Of a stretch of DNA of 64,000 bases, positions 7,855 to 16,163 are shown in pieces. Under the pieces are notes generated by a model. The model saw only the letters and a list, made by a program, of their open reading frames with translations. It was not told the origin of the DNA and searched no databases. The stretch's first letter is position 1. Every line of letters starts with the position of its first letter. The stretch comes from Hymenobacter terrenus (GTDB taxonomy: Bacteria > Bacteroidota > Bacteroidia > Cytophagales > Hymenobacteraceae), in NCBI RefSeq assembly GCF_000972495.1, contig NZ_LATM01000004.1, positions 62,001-126,000 on the forward strand. Reading direction: 5' to 3'. A program made the translations under genes and the position numbers.

Positions 7855-8271
7855 ATGAAGTCAAATCAAAAGGCTAAAACACTGCATTTCAAATTATTTC
7901 ATCCCTCCTTTTGGGTGCTGGTGCTCGCGGTTTTGCTCCCAGCCTGCAGCGGCAGCCGGAATGCCTTTACCCAGTCAGGTCAGGGTTCCTACTACGCCGA
8001 TAAATTTGCCGGCCGGGCCACGGCCAGCGGTGCACCCTACCGCCCCGGTAAGATGACGGCGGCTCACAACACGCTCCCTTTCGGCACTCGCATCAAGGTA
8101 ACCAACGTGCGCAACGGCAAGTCGGTGAAGGTGACCGTAAATGACCGGGGCCCCCACGTAAAAGGCCGCATCGTAGACGTGTCGCGCAAAGCTGCCCGTC
8201 AGCTCAACCTCGTCGATGCCGGCGTGGTGCCCGTGCAAATCAAGGTTATCAAGGCCGCCCCCACCCGCTAA
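7855..8271 (+). CDS. RlpA-like double-psi beta-barrel lipoprotein
   Basis: A 138-residue lipoprotein. The hydrophobic signal ends in the lipobox LLPAC, predicting lipid attachment near residue 31. The mature part is a double-psi beta-barrel of the RlpA type: SYYADKFAGRATASGAPY, MTAAHNTLPFGTRIKV, VNDRGPHVKGRIVDVS and a final VPVQIKVI. RlpA proteins bind or cleave peptide-free glycan strands of peptidoglycan at the septum. There is no SPOR domain here, so this is the short form. Confidence 0.87.
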   Translation: MKSNQKAKTLHFKLFHPSFWVLVLAVLLPACSGSRNAFTQSGQGSYYADKFAGRATASGAPYRPGKMTAAHNTLPFGTRIKVTNVRNGKSVKVTVNDRGPHVKGRIVDVSRKAARQLNLVDAGVVPVQIKVIKAAPTR

Positions 8272-8313
8272 GCGACTGGTCGGCTTCCTCATTTTATAAA
8301 TACCTCACACTTC

Positions 8314-8508
8314 ATGAATATTCGCAAAAAGGTGCGCTGGACCTTGCCATCCAATACAGGCCGCTACGCCGCCCTCGATCTATGGGTGCGTGCCGCTGAA
8401 ACCCAAGGCTGGACCGAGGCCGAAATTCAATACGTTATGGACGAAGTAGTAGAAGCCGAAGACGATGCTGCCGGCCTGGAAGTGCTGGCCTGGTATACCG
8501 GCACTTAA
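8314..8508 (+). CDS. Hypothetical small acidic protein, 64 aa
   Basis: A short cytoplasmic-looking frame 42 bases after the RlpA-like gene and on the same strand. It begins MNIRKKVRWTLPSN, has a predicted amphipathic helix GRYAALDLWVRAAETQGW, and then an acidic run DEVVEAEDDAAG. It has no signal peptide or metal motif. Codon use matches its neighbours and it has a normal ATG, so I think it is real, but I do not recognise it. Confidence 0.5.
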   Translation: MNIRKKVRWTLPSNTGRYAALDLWVRAAETQGWTEAEIQYVMDEVVEAEDDAAGLEVLAWYTGT

Positions 8509-8583
8509 CGCTGATACATCAACCTTGGTAAAGCGCCTTGCGGCGCACCACGGGTAAGAGTGCAGCAACAGAGGTATAGGCTG

Positions 8584-8958
8584 CTAAGCCGACTGCGGCG
8601 CAGGACGCGCCGCCACGCGCACCCAGGCACCGGCCAAGGCCGCAAAGCCTCCAGCTAGGCCGGCAACTACACCCGCCACCAACACCAGCGCAACCGCTGA
8701 ACCGCCCAGCGGCAACAGCTGCGCCACACGGTGGGCGAGCAACCCTTCGTTCTGGAAGGATAGCCAAGCGGCGGGCAGCCACCAGCTCAGACCCGCCCCA
8801 CCAAATCCGGCCCAGAATGCTGCCCGGCCCGTAGGTGCCAGGCCCAACGCCACCACAAAAGCCGCCACTGCTAGGCTCCACCACGGCAAAGCCAGCTGGG
8901 CCACTGAGGCTACCAGTAGAATGAGAAACAACAGCAGCCAAGGATTACGCCTATTCAT
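8584..8958 (-). CDS. Hypothetical membrane protein, 124 aa
   Basis: No family recognised. Hydrophobic segments are seen at about residues 7-23 (LLLFLILLVASVAQLAL), 26-42, 46-66 and 84-112 (AVALVLVAGVVAGLAGG), so three or four inner-membrane helices are likely. It has an Ala/Gly/Leu-rich composition, short loops and no conserved polar motif. It is flanked by unrelated genes and convergent with the 64-residue protein upstream in coordinates. Confidence 0.6.
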   Translation of the reverse strand: MNRRNPWLLLFLILLVASVAQLALPWWSLAVAAFVVALGLAPTGRAAFWAGFGGAGLSWWLPAAWLSFQNEGLLAHRVAQLLPLGGSAVALVLVAGVVAGLAGGFAALAGAWVRVAARPAPQSA

Positions 8959-9152
8959 ACCAACAAAGTAAAGGACGCTGCGCTTAATGAGGACTGGATA
9001 CGGACCCTTAGCTTGTGTACGCGGCCTGGTGGGTTCACCTCACCGCCGGCTCTCTCCCATGGAGAAGGAAGCCTGATAGCGGGTGTGATATGTTCAGCAT
9101 CGCTGAAGGATGAATTACCGCCTATCAATTCTTCTTTTCACCAAGCCTAGCG

Positions 9153-9815
9153 TCAAGCGGCGACTAGCACTTCTGGGTCGTTGTTGGCGGGCGAGTTCAC
9201 ACGCTTGCTGATGACATATGCCTGCATTGCAGTGGCATCGTACGGCAGGAGTAGCTGCTGGTGAGCGGTTAGGCCCAGACTATCGTTTAGCCAGGCTTGC
9301 TCGGCGGCACGGCTGGGCAGAATGACGGGCATGCGGTTGTGGATATTGACCATCAACTCGTTGGGCTCCGTAGTAATGATGGTAAACGTAGGGTGCAGCT
9401 CACCGGTAGTGCGGTCCAACCACTCATCCCAGAGGCCAGCGAAGGCGAAAGGTCGCTCATCGCAGAGCGAAATACGGTGTGGCACCTTGCCGGCTGGGGT
9501 GGCTTGCCATTCGAAGAAGCTATCGGCCAGCACCAGGCAGCGGCGGCGCCCCAGCAGCTGCCGAAACGACGGTTTTTCAGTCAATGTCTCGGCGCGGGCG
9601 TTGATGGGCTTGGGGCCGCTGGCGGGGTCGCGGCTCCAACTGGGCACGAGGCCCCAGCTCAGCAGCTGTATCTGGGCGGGAGCAGTGTTGGTAATGATGG
9701 GCAGCCGCTGGGAAGGCGCAGCGTTGTAAGTAGTCGGCGCGGGCTCAACGAATTGGGCCTCGAAGCGCTGCTCGGCAGCTGGAGCGGGGGTAATGAATGT
9801 ATAACGACCGCACAT
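9153..9815 (-). CDS. SOS response-associated peptidase (SRAP, YedK/HMCES family)
   Basis: A 220-residue SRAP protein. The second residue is the catalytic Cys (MCGRYTF), which after removal of Met1 crosslinks to abasic sites in single-stranded DNA. Other conserved points are the WGLVPSW segment, NARAET with the active-site Asn, FFEWQ with the conserved Glu, and HNRMPVIL with the conserved His. The family protects abasic lesions as a stable DNA-protein link. It is transcribed away from the inverted-repeat region at 9826-9975 and stands alone. Confidence 0.92.
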   Translation of the reverse strand: MCGRYTFITPAPAAEQRFEAQFVEPAPTTYNAAPSQRLPIITNTAPAQIQLLSWGLVPSWSRDPASGPKPINARAETLTEKPSFRQLLGRRRCLVLADSFFEWQATPAGKVPHRISLCDERPFAFAGLWDEWLDRTTGELHPTFTIITTEPNELMVNIHNRMPVILPSRAAEQAWLNDSLGLTAHQQLLLPYDATAMQAYVISKRVNSPANNDPEVLVAA

Positions 9816-9825
9816 AGAACCACAG

Positions 9826-9975
9826 ATTTAACGGATTTAAGCGGATGGAACGCACGGTGAACATACCGCTTCGGTTTAGCACAAAGAAGGGCTGCCACAA
9901 TACGGTTGTGCCCGTATTGTGGCAGCCCTTCTTTACGGCATCCTATGAGAATCCGTTCAATCTGCCTGGTTCCGT
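9826..9975. repeat. Inverted half-sites of the ACCACAGATT repeat family
   Basis: The left edge reads AACCACAGATTTAACGGATTT and the right edge, on the other strand, GGAACCAGGCAGATTGAACGG. Both resemble the arms of the inverted repeat at 1781-1916 but are less perfect. The element spans the gap between the SRAP and phosphorylase-like genes and encloses the hairpin at 9883-9934. Confidence 0.6.
9883..9934 (-). terminator. Long hairpin, probable terminator of the phosphorylase-like gene
   Basis: The 23-base arms 9883-9905 and 9912-9934 (AAAGAAGGGCTGCC... and its complement) are perfectly paired around a six-base loop. It lies 46 bases past the stop of the phosphorylase-like gene and, read on the minus strand, ends TTCTTT. 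The stem is much longer than a usual terminator. Confidence 0.65.
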
Positions 9976-9979
9976 TAAG

Positions 9980-11626
9980 TTAGCGGTACAGCTGCTCGTA
10001 GTACTCCTTAGCCATGCGGCCCGACTCAAACTCGGGCTCTACGTCCTTCATGGCGGTTTTTACGATTTTCAGGAATTGCTTGGGCTGGTCGTAATACAGG
10101 GGCAGTACGGTAGTTTCCAGCACGTCGAGCAAGGAGGCAGCCTCCAGGTCGTCTTTCACATTTTCGGGTAGAGACTCATCGGCAGTCGAGATGAGGAAGC
10201 CATTTTCGCCGTTGCGGCAGAATTCTGGAATCCAGCCATCGGCGATGCTTAGGTTGACGCTGGCATTCATGGCGGCGGTCATGCCGCTGGTGCCGCTGGC
10301 CTCACGGGGGAAGCGGGGCGTGTTCAGCCAGATATCGGAACCCTTCTTGAGCGCGGCCGACAAGCCTAGCTCATAGCCGGTGAGCACGGCGCAGTTTTTC
10401 AACGGGGCCGTCCGCTTGATGATTTCATTAAACAAGGCCACCGCGCCGTAGTCTTTTGGATAGGGCTTGCCGGCCCAAATCATCTGGATGGGGCGCTGGG
10501 AGTTTGTGGCCAGGGCTACAAAGCGGTCGAAATGACGTAGAATCAAGTCGGCGCGCTTGTAACCGGCGAAACGCCGGGCCCACACGATGGTCAGCACCTC
10601 GGGGTCGAAGATGTTGCCGGTTTGGTCGGCCACAATTTTGAATAGGTCCTTTTTCAGCTCGCGCTTGCGGGCCAGTAGGGCGGTGTCGTCCTTGCTTTTG
10701 TTGGCGGCGGCCAACTGCGTGTCGCGCCAATAAGAGCCGTTCTGGCTATTGGTGATGGGAATAATGGGGGAAACACCTTCGTAATGACTCCACATTGCAT
10801 TGGCCACCGTGCCGTGTACCTTGCTCACAGCGTTAGCCTTACGCGAGAAGCGCAGCGCGGTCAGGGTATAATTCAGCGCGTCGTTTTCGATGCGGGCCAC
10901 GCGGCGAATTTCCTCCTCGGGCACGGGGCCGAAGAAGCTCATGTCCGTCAGCAGCTTCATGGGGCGCTCCTCGTTGCCAGCCAGCTCGGGCGTGTGCGTC
11001 GTGAATACGAGGCGTTTTTGCACCTCGGCCAGGTCGCGGCCATGCTTTTCGTAGAGGTAGAACGCCAGCGGCAGGCCGTGACCTTCGTTGAGATGGTAAA
11101 CATCGGTTTGGCGACCGAGGAGGTCGAGCAGCTTGCCGCCGCCCACACCCAGCAAGATGCTTTGGGCCACGCGAGCGGCGGCGTCCGGGTCGTAGAGGTG
11201 GTGCGAGATGGTGCGCGAGAGGTGGTCATTCTCGGTAATGTCGGTGGTCAGGAAGAACATCGGCACTGTACCGAATACCTCCGGGGCTAGATACAGGGCC
11301 TTCACGTGCACATCGGCGCCGTGAATGGTGATGGGGAATATCAGGCCAGTGTCTTCGAGAAACGAGTAGTGCTTCTGGCGGAACTCGGGCCGCATGCTTT
11401 GGTCGGCGTTACGGTCCTGGTCGTAGTAGCCGAAAGTCCACAGAATGCTGATACCGACTAAGTTTTGCTTCAGCTCGTAGGCGGAGCGCATGTGCGAGCC
11501 AGCCAGGAAGCCCAGGCCACCAGAGTAGGTTTTGAGGGCTTGATCGACGGCAAATTCCATCGAGAAATATGCGGCGGCCGTCTTGTACTTAGCCGCAGGC
11601 GCGTAGGGTTTGAACGTAAAGGCCAT
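9980..11626 (-). CDS. GT35 alpha-glucan phosphorylase-like protein lacking the PLP lysine
   Basis: A 548-residue short-form glycogen/maltodextrin phosphorylase-like protein (GT-B fold). Family marks are AAYFSMEFAVDQALKTYSGG at the N terminus, NEGHGLPLAF, VWARRFAGYKRADLIL and the C-terminal EASGTSGMTAAMN. True phosphorylases release glucose-1-phosphate from alpha-1,4 glucans and hold pyridoxal phosphate on a lysine in GTSGMK or GTGNMK. Here the aligned residue is Thr (codon ACC, confirmed by reverse-complementing 10270-10300). It also has Ala where the family has the Gly of MNG, and lacks the N-terminal DUF3417 domain of longer relatives. It may use another mechanism or have lost activity. Nearby GH13 enzymes and a sugar transporter support a role in alpha-glucan metabolism. 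Confidence 0.82.
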   Translation of the reverse strand: MAFTFKPYAPAAKYKTAAAYFSMEFAVDQALKTYSGGLGFLAGSHMRSAYELKQNLVGISILWTFGYYDQDRNADQSMRPEFRQKHYSFLEDTGLIFPITIHGADVHVKALYLAPEVFGTVPMFFLTTDITENDHLSRTISHHLYDPDAAARVAQSILLGVGGGKLLDLLGRQTDVYHLNEGHGLPLAFYLYEKHGRDLAEVQKRLVFTTHTPELAGNEERPMKLLTDMSFFGPVPEEEIRRVARIENDALNYTLTALRFSRKANAVSKVHGTVANAMWSHYEGVSPIIPITNSQNGSYWRDTQLAAANKSKDDTALLARKRELKKDLFKIVADQTGNIFDPEVLTIVWARRFAGYKRADLILRHFDRFVALATNSQRPIQMIWAGKPYPKDYGAVALFNEIIKRTAPLKNCAVLTGYELGLSAALKKGSDIWLNTPRFPREASGTSGMTAAMNASVNLSIADGWIPEFCRNGENGFLISTADESLPENVKDDLEAASLLDVLETTVLPLYYDQPKQFLKIVKTAMKDVEPEFESGRMAKEYYEQLYR

Positions 11627-12103
11627 AGAACTGAGATGCGCATGCTACTGCCTGCGCTTGAGAAAAAATGTCAAGTTGAAAAATAAGGTCCAGGTCCGAG
11701 GCCGTTTCCTATCGAGGCCGCAAGGTCCGAAGCTTTCAGTAAACAATACAAAAATCCGATATACCCTGAAGAATTGGACACTATATAACATCGGTTAACT
11801 TGTACATAATTAAGCAAATAACTACTAAACACAAAATATTAAGCACAAATCGATATCACCGGCTGGTATTGAAAATTAAGGATTTCTGAAAGGTTCGGTC
11901 AGGCGGCCTGTTTCCCTAGGTTAGGCGTTTTAACCTACGCTTTCAGTGCCTTTGAGTTGCTGAGGTTTCTCTAAACTCGGCCGCAGCTACGTTCATGCAC
12001 ACAGCGTGAGGGCACCTCATGTGGCCTCTAGGGGGGTCGTACCCGATAAGGTGAGCCCCTCTCCCGAGGCGGGAACAACTACAGAAGCCGGTTGAGTTAA
12101 CCG

Positions 12104-12205
12104 GAACGGTGTAGAGACGCAATACTTTGCGTCTCCTCGTTGAACGAATACGGGGCGAATGGCGCGGGCACTGAGAAGCAAAGTGTTGCGTCTCTACACC
12201 GTTCT
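12104..12205. repeat. REPIN-like paired-hairpin element, copy 1
   Basis: About 35-base inverted arms, beginning GAACGGTGTAGAGACGCAA at each outer end, match apart from about three positions. Each arm is itself a hairpin (GAGACGCAA/TTGCGTCTC). The centre contains GAACGAATACGGGGCGAATG. A second copy lies at 34372-34473 with the same layout and a similar centre but different stem bases. Confidence 0.85.
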
Positions 12206-12540
12206 GAGTCACTTTTTTGCATAATGCAAACTGCTTCTGAGAGGATGACTATGGTGTTGGTCGTTTCACAACCTGACGGCAGGAACCGGTGAGCGTATTA
12301 CTGGCTAAGCTCAGCGTAGGCGTTGATGCCCGAAGCTTTGAGTTGTGTAGAGCTACGCGGACATGTGGCAATCAGCTTCTACCCAGGTATAAGCAGGGCA
12401 AAGACTGGCATCGTATTTCACCATATTATTTAATTAATACAGTTTGCAATTCGATGGCCACTAACCTTAGAAACTTTCTCGTGGCAAATAGACCACAATT
12501 TTGTAACACGGCATATTGTAGCGTAAATGACTAATGGAAG

Positions 12541-12548
12541 TAGCTTTG
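12541..12548 (+). promoter_or_regulatory. Possible -7 promoter box TAGCTTTG
   Basis: This is an exact TAnnTTTG match, 38 bases before the ATG of the lipoprotein gene. A weak ATTG lies 22 bases upstream, a little far for a -33 box. Confidence 0.4.
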
Positions 12549-12586
12549 TGATTCCTTTCCATATTTCTAACCCTGCTTTTGGTTTT

Positions 12587-14050
12587 ATGCGCACGTCATT
12601 TTCTACCCGCTACCTAGTAGCGCCGCTGCTTGGTGCAGTACTATTTGCGAGTTGCTCCAAATCGGAACTCACGCCAGATGTTCCCATAGCTACTACCACG
12701 ACGCAGTATGCTTCGGCCCCGGGTTTTCCCGAAGGGTTTGAAACGGGGACCAAGACGGCTTATGCCACGGGCAACGTGACGCTCGGCTCCGGTTCCTGGA
12801 CGCTGACCGATGCCTTGATTGGCAACGCCAGCACCGACGCCAAGACGGGCGCGCAGTCGGCCCGCGTGCGCAACAGCGGCTCGCTGAGCATGGACATCGA
12901 CTTGACCAGCGGCGCGGGCGTTGTGACCGTGGACCACGCCAAGTACGGCAGCGACGCCAGCGGCACCTGGGGACTGTGGGCTTCCACCAACAGTGGTGCG
13001 TCGTATGCCCAGGTAGGCAGCACCATCACCAGCAGCAGCACCACGCTGCAAACGGCCAGCTTCACCGTTAACCTGACTGGCACCGTGCGCCTGCAAGTAC
13101 GCAAAACCGACGGCGGCACCAACCGCATCAACTTCGATAACATCACGGTGCAAAGCTTCGGCGAAGACACCGGAGGCGGCACCACGCCCCCGCCCACCAC
13201 CGGTGGTGGAGGCAAGAAGTTCTTGTTCGATGCTACGCACGCTGAGCTGGCTGGTAACGCCGACTGGATACTGGACGTGAACGCCGGCACCGTGCCCCGT
13301 TTTCCCACGCCAGCCCAAAGCGGCATCACCAGCAGCACTCCCGAAACCTACTGGACGGGAGCCATTTCTGCCTGGGGCGTGGCCCTTGTGAAGCTGGGCA
13401 ACACCGTAGAAAACCTACCTCCCGGCTCGGCCATTACCTATGGCAACACTTCCAACCCCCAGGATTTGACCAATTACAGCGTATTTGTAGTGGATGAGCC
13501 CAACACGCTGTTCACCGCCCCGGAGAAAGCGGCCATCATCAACTTCGTGAAAAACGGCGGCGGTTTGTTCATGATTGCCGACCACGACGTGTCGGACCGC
13601 AACAATGACGGCTACGACTCGCCCGCCATCTGGAACGACCTGATGGCCAACAACCCGGTGCAATCCAATCCCTTTGGCTACAGCATTGCGCTGACGAATA
13701 TCTCGGAAAACAGCAGCAACGTTTTGGCCAGCAGCACCAACCCCATTCTGAATGGCTCGCAGGGCAAGGTAACGCAGTTGGAGTTCCACAACGGCGCCAC
13801 TATTACTAAAACCAGCGGTTCGCAGGCACAGCCCCTCGTTTGGCGCAGTTCCTCTACGCAGGGCCTGAACAATATCATGTGCGCCAGCAGCACTTACGGT
13901 GCGGGTCGGGTTGTGGTCGTAGCCGACTCTTCGCCCGCCGATGACGGCACCGGCAGCCCCGGCAACAGGGTGTACCCCGGCTGGACCGACGTGGCCAGCC
14001 ACGCCAAGCTCCACCTGAATGCCTCGCTCTGGCTGGCTGGCCAGCAGTAG
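12587..14050 (+). CDS. Lipoprotein with jelly-roll domain and glutamine-amidotransferase-like domain
   Basis: A 487-residue lipoprotein with signal RTSFSTRYLVAPLLGAVLF and lipobox FASC near residue 22. A first domain (about residues 45-195, from GFPEGFETG to NRINFDNITVQ) is a beta-rich jelly-roll of the kind attached to secreted Bacteroidota enzymes. A Gly/Thr/Pro linker follows. The second domain (about 215-487: KKFLFDATHAELAGNADW, VFVVDEPNTLF, INFVKNGGGLFMIADHD, GRVVVVADSSPADDG) has the pattern of a DUF4350- or ThuA-like class I amidotransferase fold, without a clear catalytic Cys. The function is unknown; it may sense or bind a sugar or DNA at the cell surface. A strong terminator follows. 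Confidence 0.7.
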   Translation: MRTSFSTRYLVAPLLGAVLFASCSKSELTPDVPIATTTTQYASAPGFPEGFETGTKTAYATGNVTLGSGSWTLTDALIGNASTDAKTGAQSARVRNSGSLSMDIDLTSGAGVVTVDHAKYGSDASGTWGLWASTNSGASYAQVGSTITSSSTTLQTASFTVNLTGTVRLQVRKTDGGTNRINFDNITVQSFGEDTGGGTTPPPTTGGGGKKFLFDATHAELAGNADWILDVNAGTVPRFPTPAQSGITSSTPETYWTGAISAWGVALVKLGNTVENLPPGSAITYGNTSNPQDLTNYSVFVVDEPNTLFTAPEKAAIINFVKNGGGLFMIADHDVSDRNNDGYDSPAIWNDLMANNPVQSNPFGYSIALTNISENSSNVLASSTNPILNGSQGKVTQLEFHNGATITKTSGSQAQPLVWRSSSTQGLNNIMCASSTYGAGRVVVVADSSPADDGTGSPGNRVYPGWTDVASHAKLHLNASLWLAGQQ

Positions 14051-14093
14051 CGCATTGGGCGGAGAGAGTGGCTTTGCTTCTTTAATATTACAG

Positions 14094-14128
14094 AAAGCCC
14101 GCTACCGGTTTCGGTAGCGGGCTTTTTT
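14094..14128 (+). terminator. Rho-independent terminator
   Basis: The 14-base perfect stem AAAGCCCGCTACCG with loop GTTT is followed by TTTTTT. It ends the lipoprotein transcript before the neopullulanase-like gene. Confidence 0.9.
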
Positions 14129-14219
14129 GTGGTCTTGAGCACCGGCTTGGGTCCAGTAGCCCGCGCCAGGGAAACGGTTACTTTTGATGCCAAAACTCCC
14201 ACCAACTCCTTTTTCGCGC

Positions 14220-16127
14220 ATGAAATTCCCTCGCTTACTGCTGGTCATTGTGCTGCCCTTGCTGGCGCTTACTAGTCCAATTTCGGCTCGTGTCAGCCCG
14301 GTTTTGGCGACTACGCGGGCGGCTTCCCGCACCGTCCTGGCCGCTAAGCCTGCTTCCGGCCTCCGGGTAGACCCTACTTATTGGTGGGTGGGTATGAAAA
14401 ATCCCAAGCTACAGTTGCTGGTGAACGGACCGGGCGTTGGGAAAGCCACGGCGAGCCTGGCGACGTATCCGGGCGTAACGCTGGAGGGTGTGCAGAAGGT
14501 GGAGAGCCCCAATTACCTCGTCATCAACCTCACTATTAGCCCGGAGGCCAAGCCGGGCCAGCTCAAGCTGGAATTCAAGGGCAGTAAAACACTCTCTTAC
14601 GCCTACGAATTGCGGGCCCGCAACACCGACCCTAACCGCACGCAGAGCCTCACGCAAGCCGACTTCATTTACCTGCTGATGCCCGACCGTTTCGCGAACG
14701 GCAACCCGAAGAACGACGTAGTGAAGGGCACCCGCGTCAACCACGTGGCCCGCGACTCGATGTACGCCCGCCACGGCGGCGACATCAAGGGGATTCAGGA
14801 CCATTTTGCTTATTTCAAGCAGCTCGGAGTCACGGCTATCTGGCCCACGCCGCTGGTAGAAAACAACATGCCCAAAGCCAGCTACCACGGCTATGCCGTG
14901 ACGGACTGCTACAAGATAGACCCGCGCTACGGGACCAATGAAGAATACGTGCAGTTTGTGAAAGCTGCTCATGGGCAGGGCCTGAAAGTGGTACAGGACA
15001 TCGTGCTCAACCACTGGGGCAGCTACCACCACCTGTTTCTCGACAAGCCGGCGGCCGACTGGTTCCACAACTTCCCCACGTTCACGCGCAGCAACTACAA
15101 TGCCTTCGCCCTCAACGACCCCCACGGCTCGGCCCTGGACCGTAAGCTGTACAACGACGGCTGGTTCGACGTGACCATGCCGGACGTGAATCAGGGAAAC
15201 CCACTGGTGGTTACTTATATGATTCAGAACTTTCTGTGGTGGGTGGAGAGCACGGGCATCGATGGCTACCGCATTGACACTTATCCTTATTCTGACCCGC
15301 AGTTTCTGATGACCTGGGGCAAGGCCATTGCCGAAGAATATCCCAAGCTGACTTTATTTGGCGAGGCCTGGGAAGGCACGGAGGCTGAGCAGGCCTTCTT
15401 TGCCCAGAATATTCTGCCGCCCGTCGATGGCTTTAAGTCGAACCTGCCGGGGGTGCTCGATTTTCAGATTTACTTCGCCATCGGCGACGCGCTCAAGGAC
15501 GATAACGGCGACCTCAGCAAGCTCTACCGCGCCCTGCAGGCCGACTGGCTGTACGTTGACGCCACGCGCAACGTGCCCTTCCTCGACAATCACGATATGA
15601 GCCGCTTCTATTCAGTTATCGGGGAGAATTTCAACAAGTATAAGATGGGCCTCGCCTGGCTGCTCACCCTGCGCGGCACTCCGCAGCTCTACTACGGCAC
15701 CGAGGTGCTGATGAAGAACTTCTCGAACCCCGACGGCAAGGTGCGCGAGGACTTTCCCGGCGGCTGGGCCGGGGATAAAACCAACTATTTCACGGCCCGC
15801 CCCGGCCAGGCCGGCGAAGCCTTCGACTACGTGAGCAAGCTGGCCAACTACCGGAAGACCCACCCCGTGCTATCGGGCGGCAAGCTGATGCAGTTCATTC
15901 CGCAGGACGGGGTATACACGTACTTCCGCTACAACGAGGGCGGCGAGTGCGTGATGATTATCGCCAACAACACCAAGGAAGAGAAGAAGGTAGACGGCAC
16001 GCGCTTCGCCGAGCGGACCAATGGATTCTCCTCGGGCGTTGAGGTGGTGAGCGGAGCCGCTATCTCCGATTTGAAGACCCTGCGCGTACCGGCCCACACA
16101 GCTTGGGTGGTGGAGCTGCGCAAATAG
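14220..16127 (+). CDS. Neopullulanase/cyclomaltodextrinase-like GH13 enzyme (SusA-like)
   Basis: A 635-residue exported alpha-glucan hydrolase. The signal peptide is KFPRLLLVIVLPLLALTS. A cyclomaltodextrinase N-terminal domain at about residues 45-130 (GLRVDPTYWWVGMKNPKLQ) precedes the TIM barrel. GH13 catalytic regions are DIVLNHWG (region I), GIDGYRIDTY with the nucleophile Asp near 350 (II), FGEAWEG with the acid Glu near 381 (III) and FLDNHDMSR (IV). The C-terminal beta domain ends HTAWVVELRK. It resembles periplasmic SusA, which cuts starch oligosaccharides to smaller maltodextrins. ATG 14220 gives a clean signal peptide; the in-frame ATGs at 14184 and 14187 would hide it. No SusC/SusD genes are in view. 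Confidence 0.9.
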   Translation: MKFPRLLLVIVLPLLALTSPISARVSPVLATTRAASRTVLAAKPASGLRVDPTYWWVGMKNPKLQLLVNGPGVGKATASLATYPGVTLEGVQKVESPNYLVINLTISPEAKPGQLKLEFKGSKTLSYAYELRARNTDPNRTQSLTQADFIYLLMPDRFANGNPKNDVVKGTRVNHVARDSMYARHGGDIKGIQDHFAYFKQLGVTAIWPTPLVENNMPKASYHGYAVTDCYKIDPRYGTNEEYVQFVKAAHGQGLKVVQDIVLNHWGSYHHLFLDKPAADWFHNFPTFTRSNYNAFALNDPHGSALDRKLYNDGWFDVTMPDVNQGNPLVVTYMIQNFLWWVESTGIDGYRIDTYPYSDPQFLMTWGKAIAEEYPKLTLFGEAWEGTEAEQAFFAQNILPPVDGFKSNLPGVLDFQIYFAIGDALKDDNGDLSKLYRALQADWLYVDATRNVPFLDNHDMSRFYSVIGENFNKYKMGLAWLLTLRGTPQLYYGTEVLMKNFSNPDGKVREDFPGGWAGDKTNYFTARPGQAGEAFDYVSKLANYRKTHPVLSGGKLMQFIPQDGVYTYFRYNEGGECVMIIANNTKEEKKVDGTRFAERTNGFSSGVEVVSGAAISDLKTLRVPAHTAWVVELRK

Positions 16128-16163
16128 CACCCGGCTTTGAGGAGGCAAAACGGACGGCGTCAG

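Larger units (their letters stand above)
11627..12586. other. 960-base intergenic region
   Basis: The stretch next to the phosphorylase-like gene (about 11640-11880) is AT-rich and probably holds its promoter. An inverted-repeat element lies at 12104-12205, and a possible promoter for the downstream lipoprotein at 12541. The small frames here (for example 12289-12534) have poor starts and no recognisable motif. I see no tRNA or other RNA gene. Confidence 0.6.

Noticed and set aside
12289..12534. A possible 81-residue protein before the lipoprotein gene
   Set aside because: It starts with GTG, has Cys- and Asn-rich composition unlike its neighbours and no recognisable motif. It ends at the promoter zone of the next gene.
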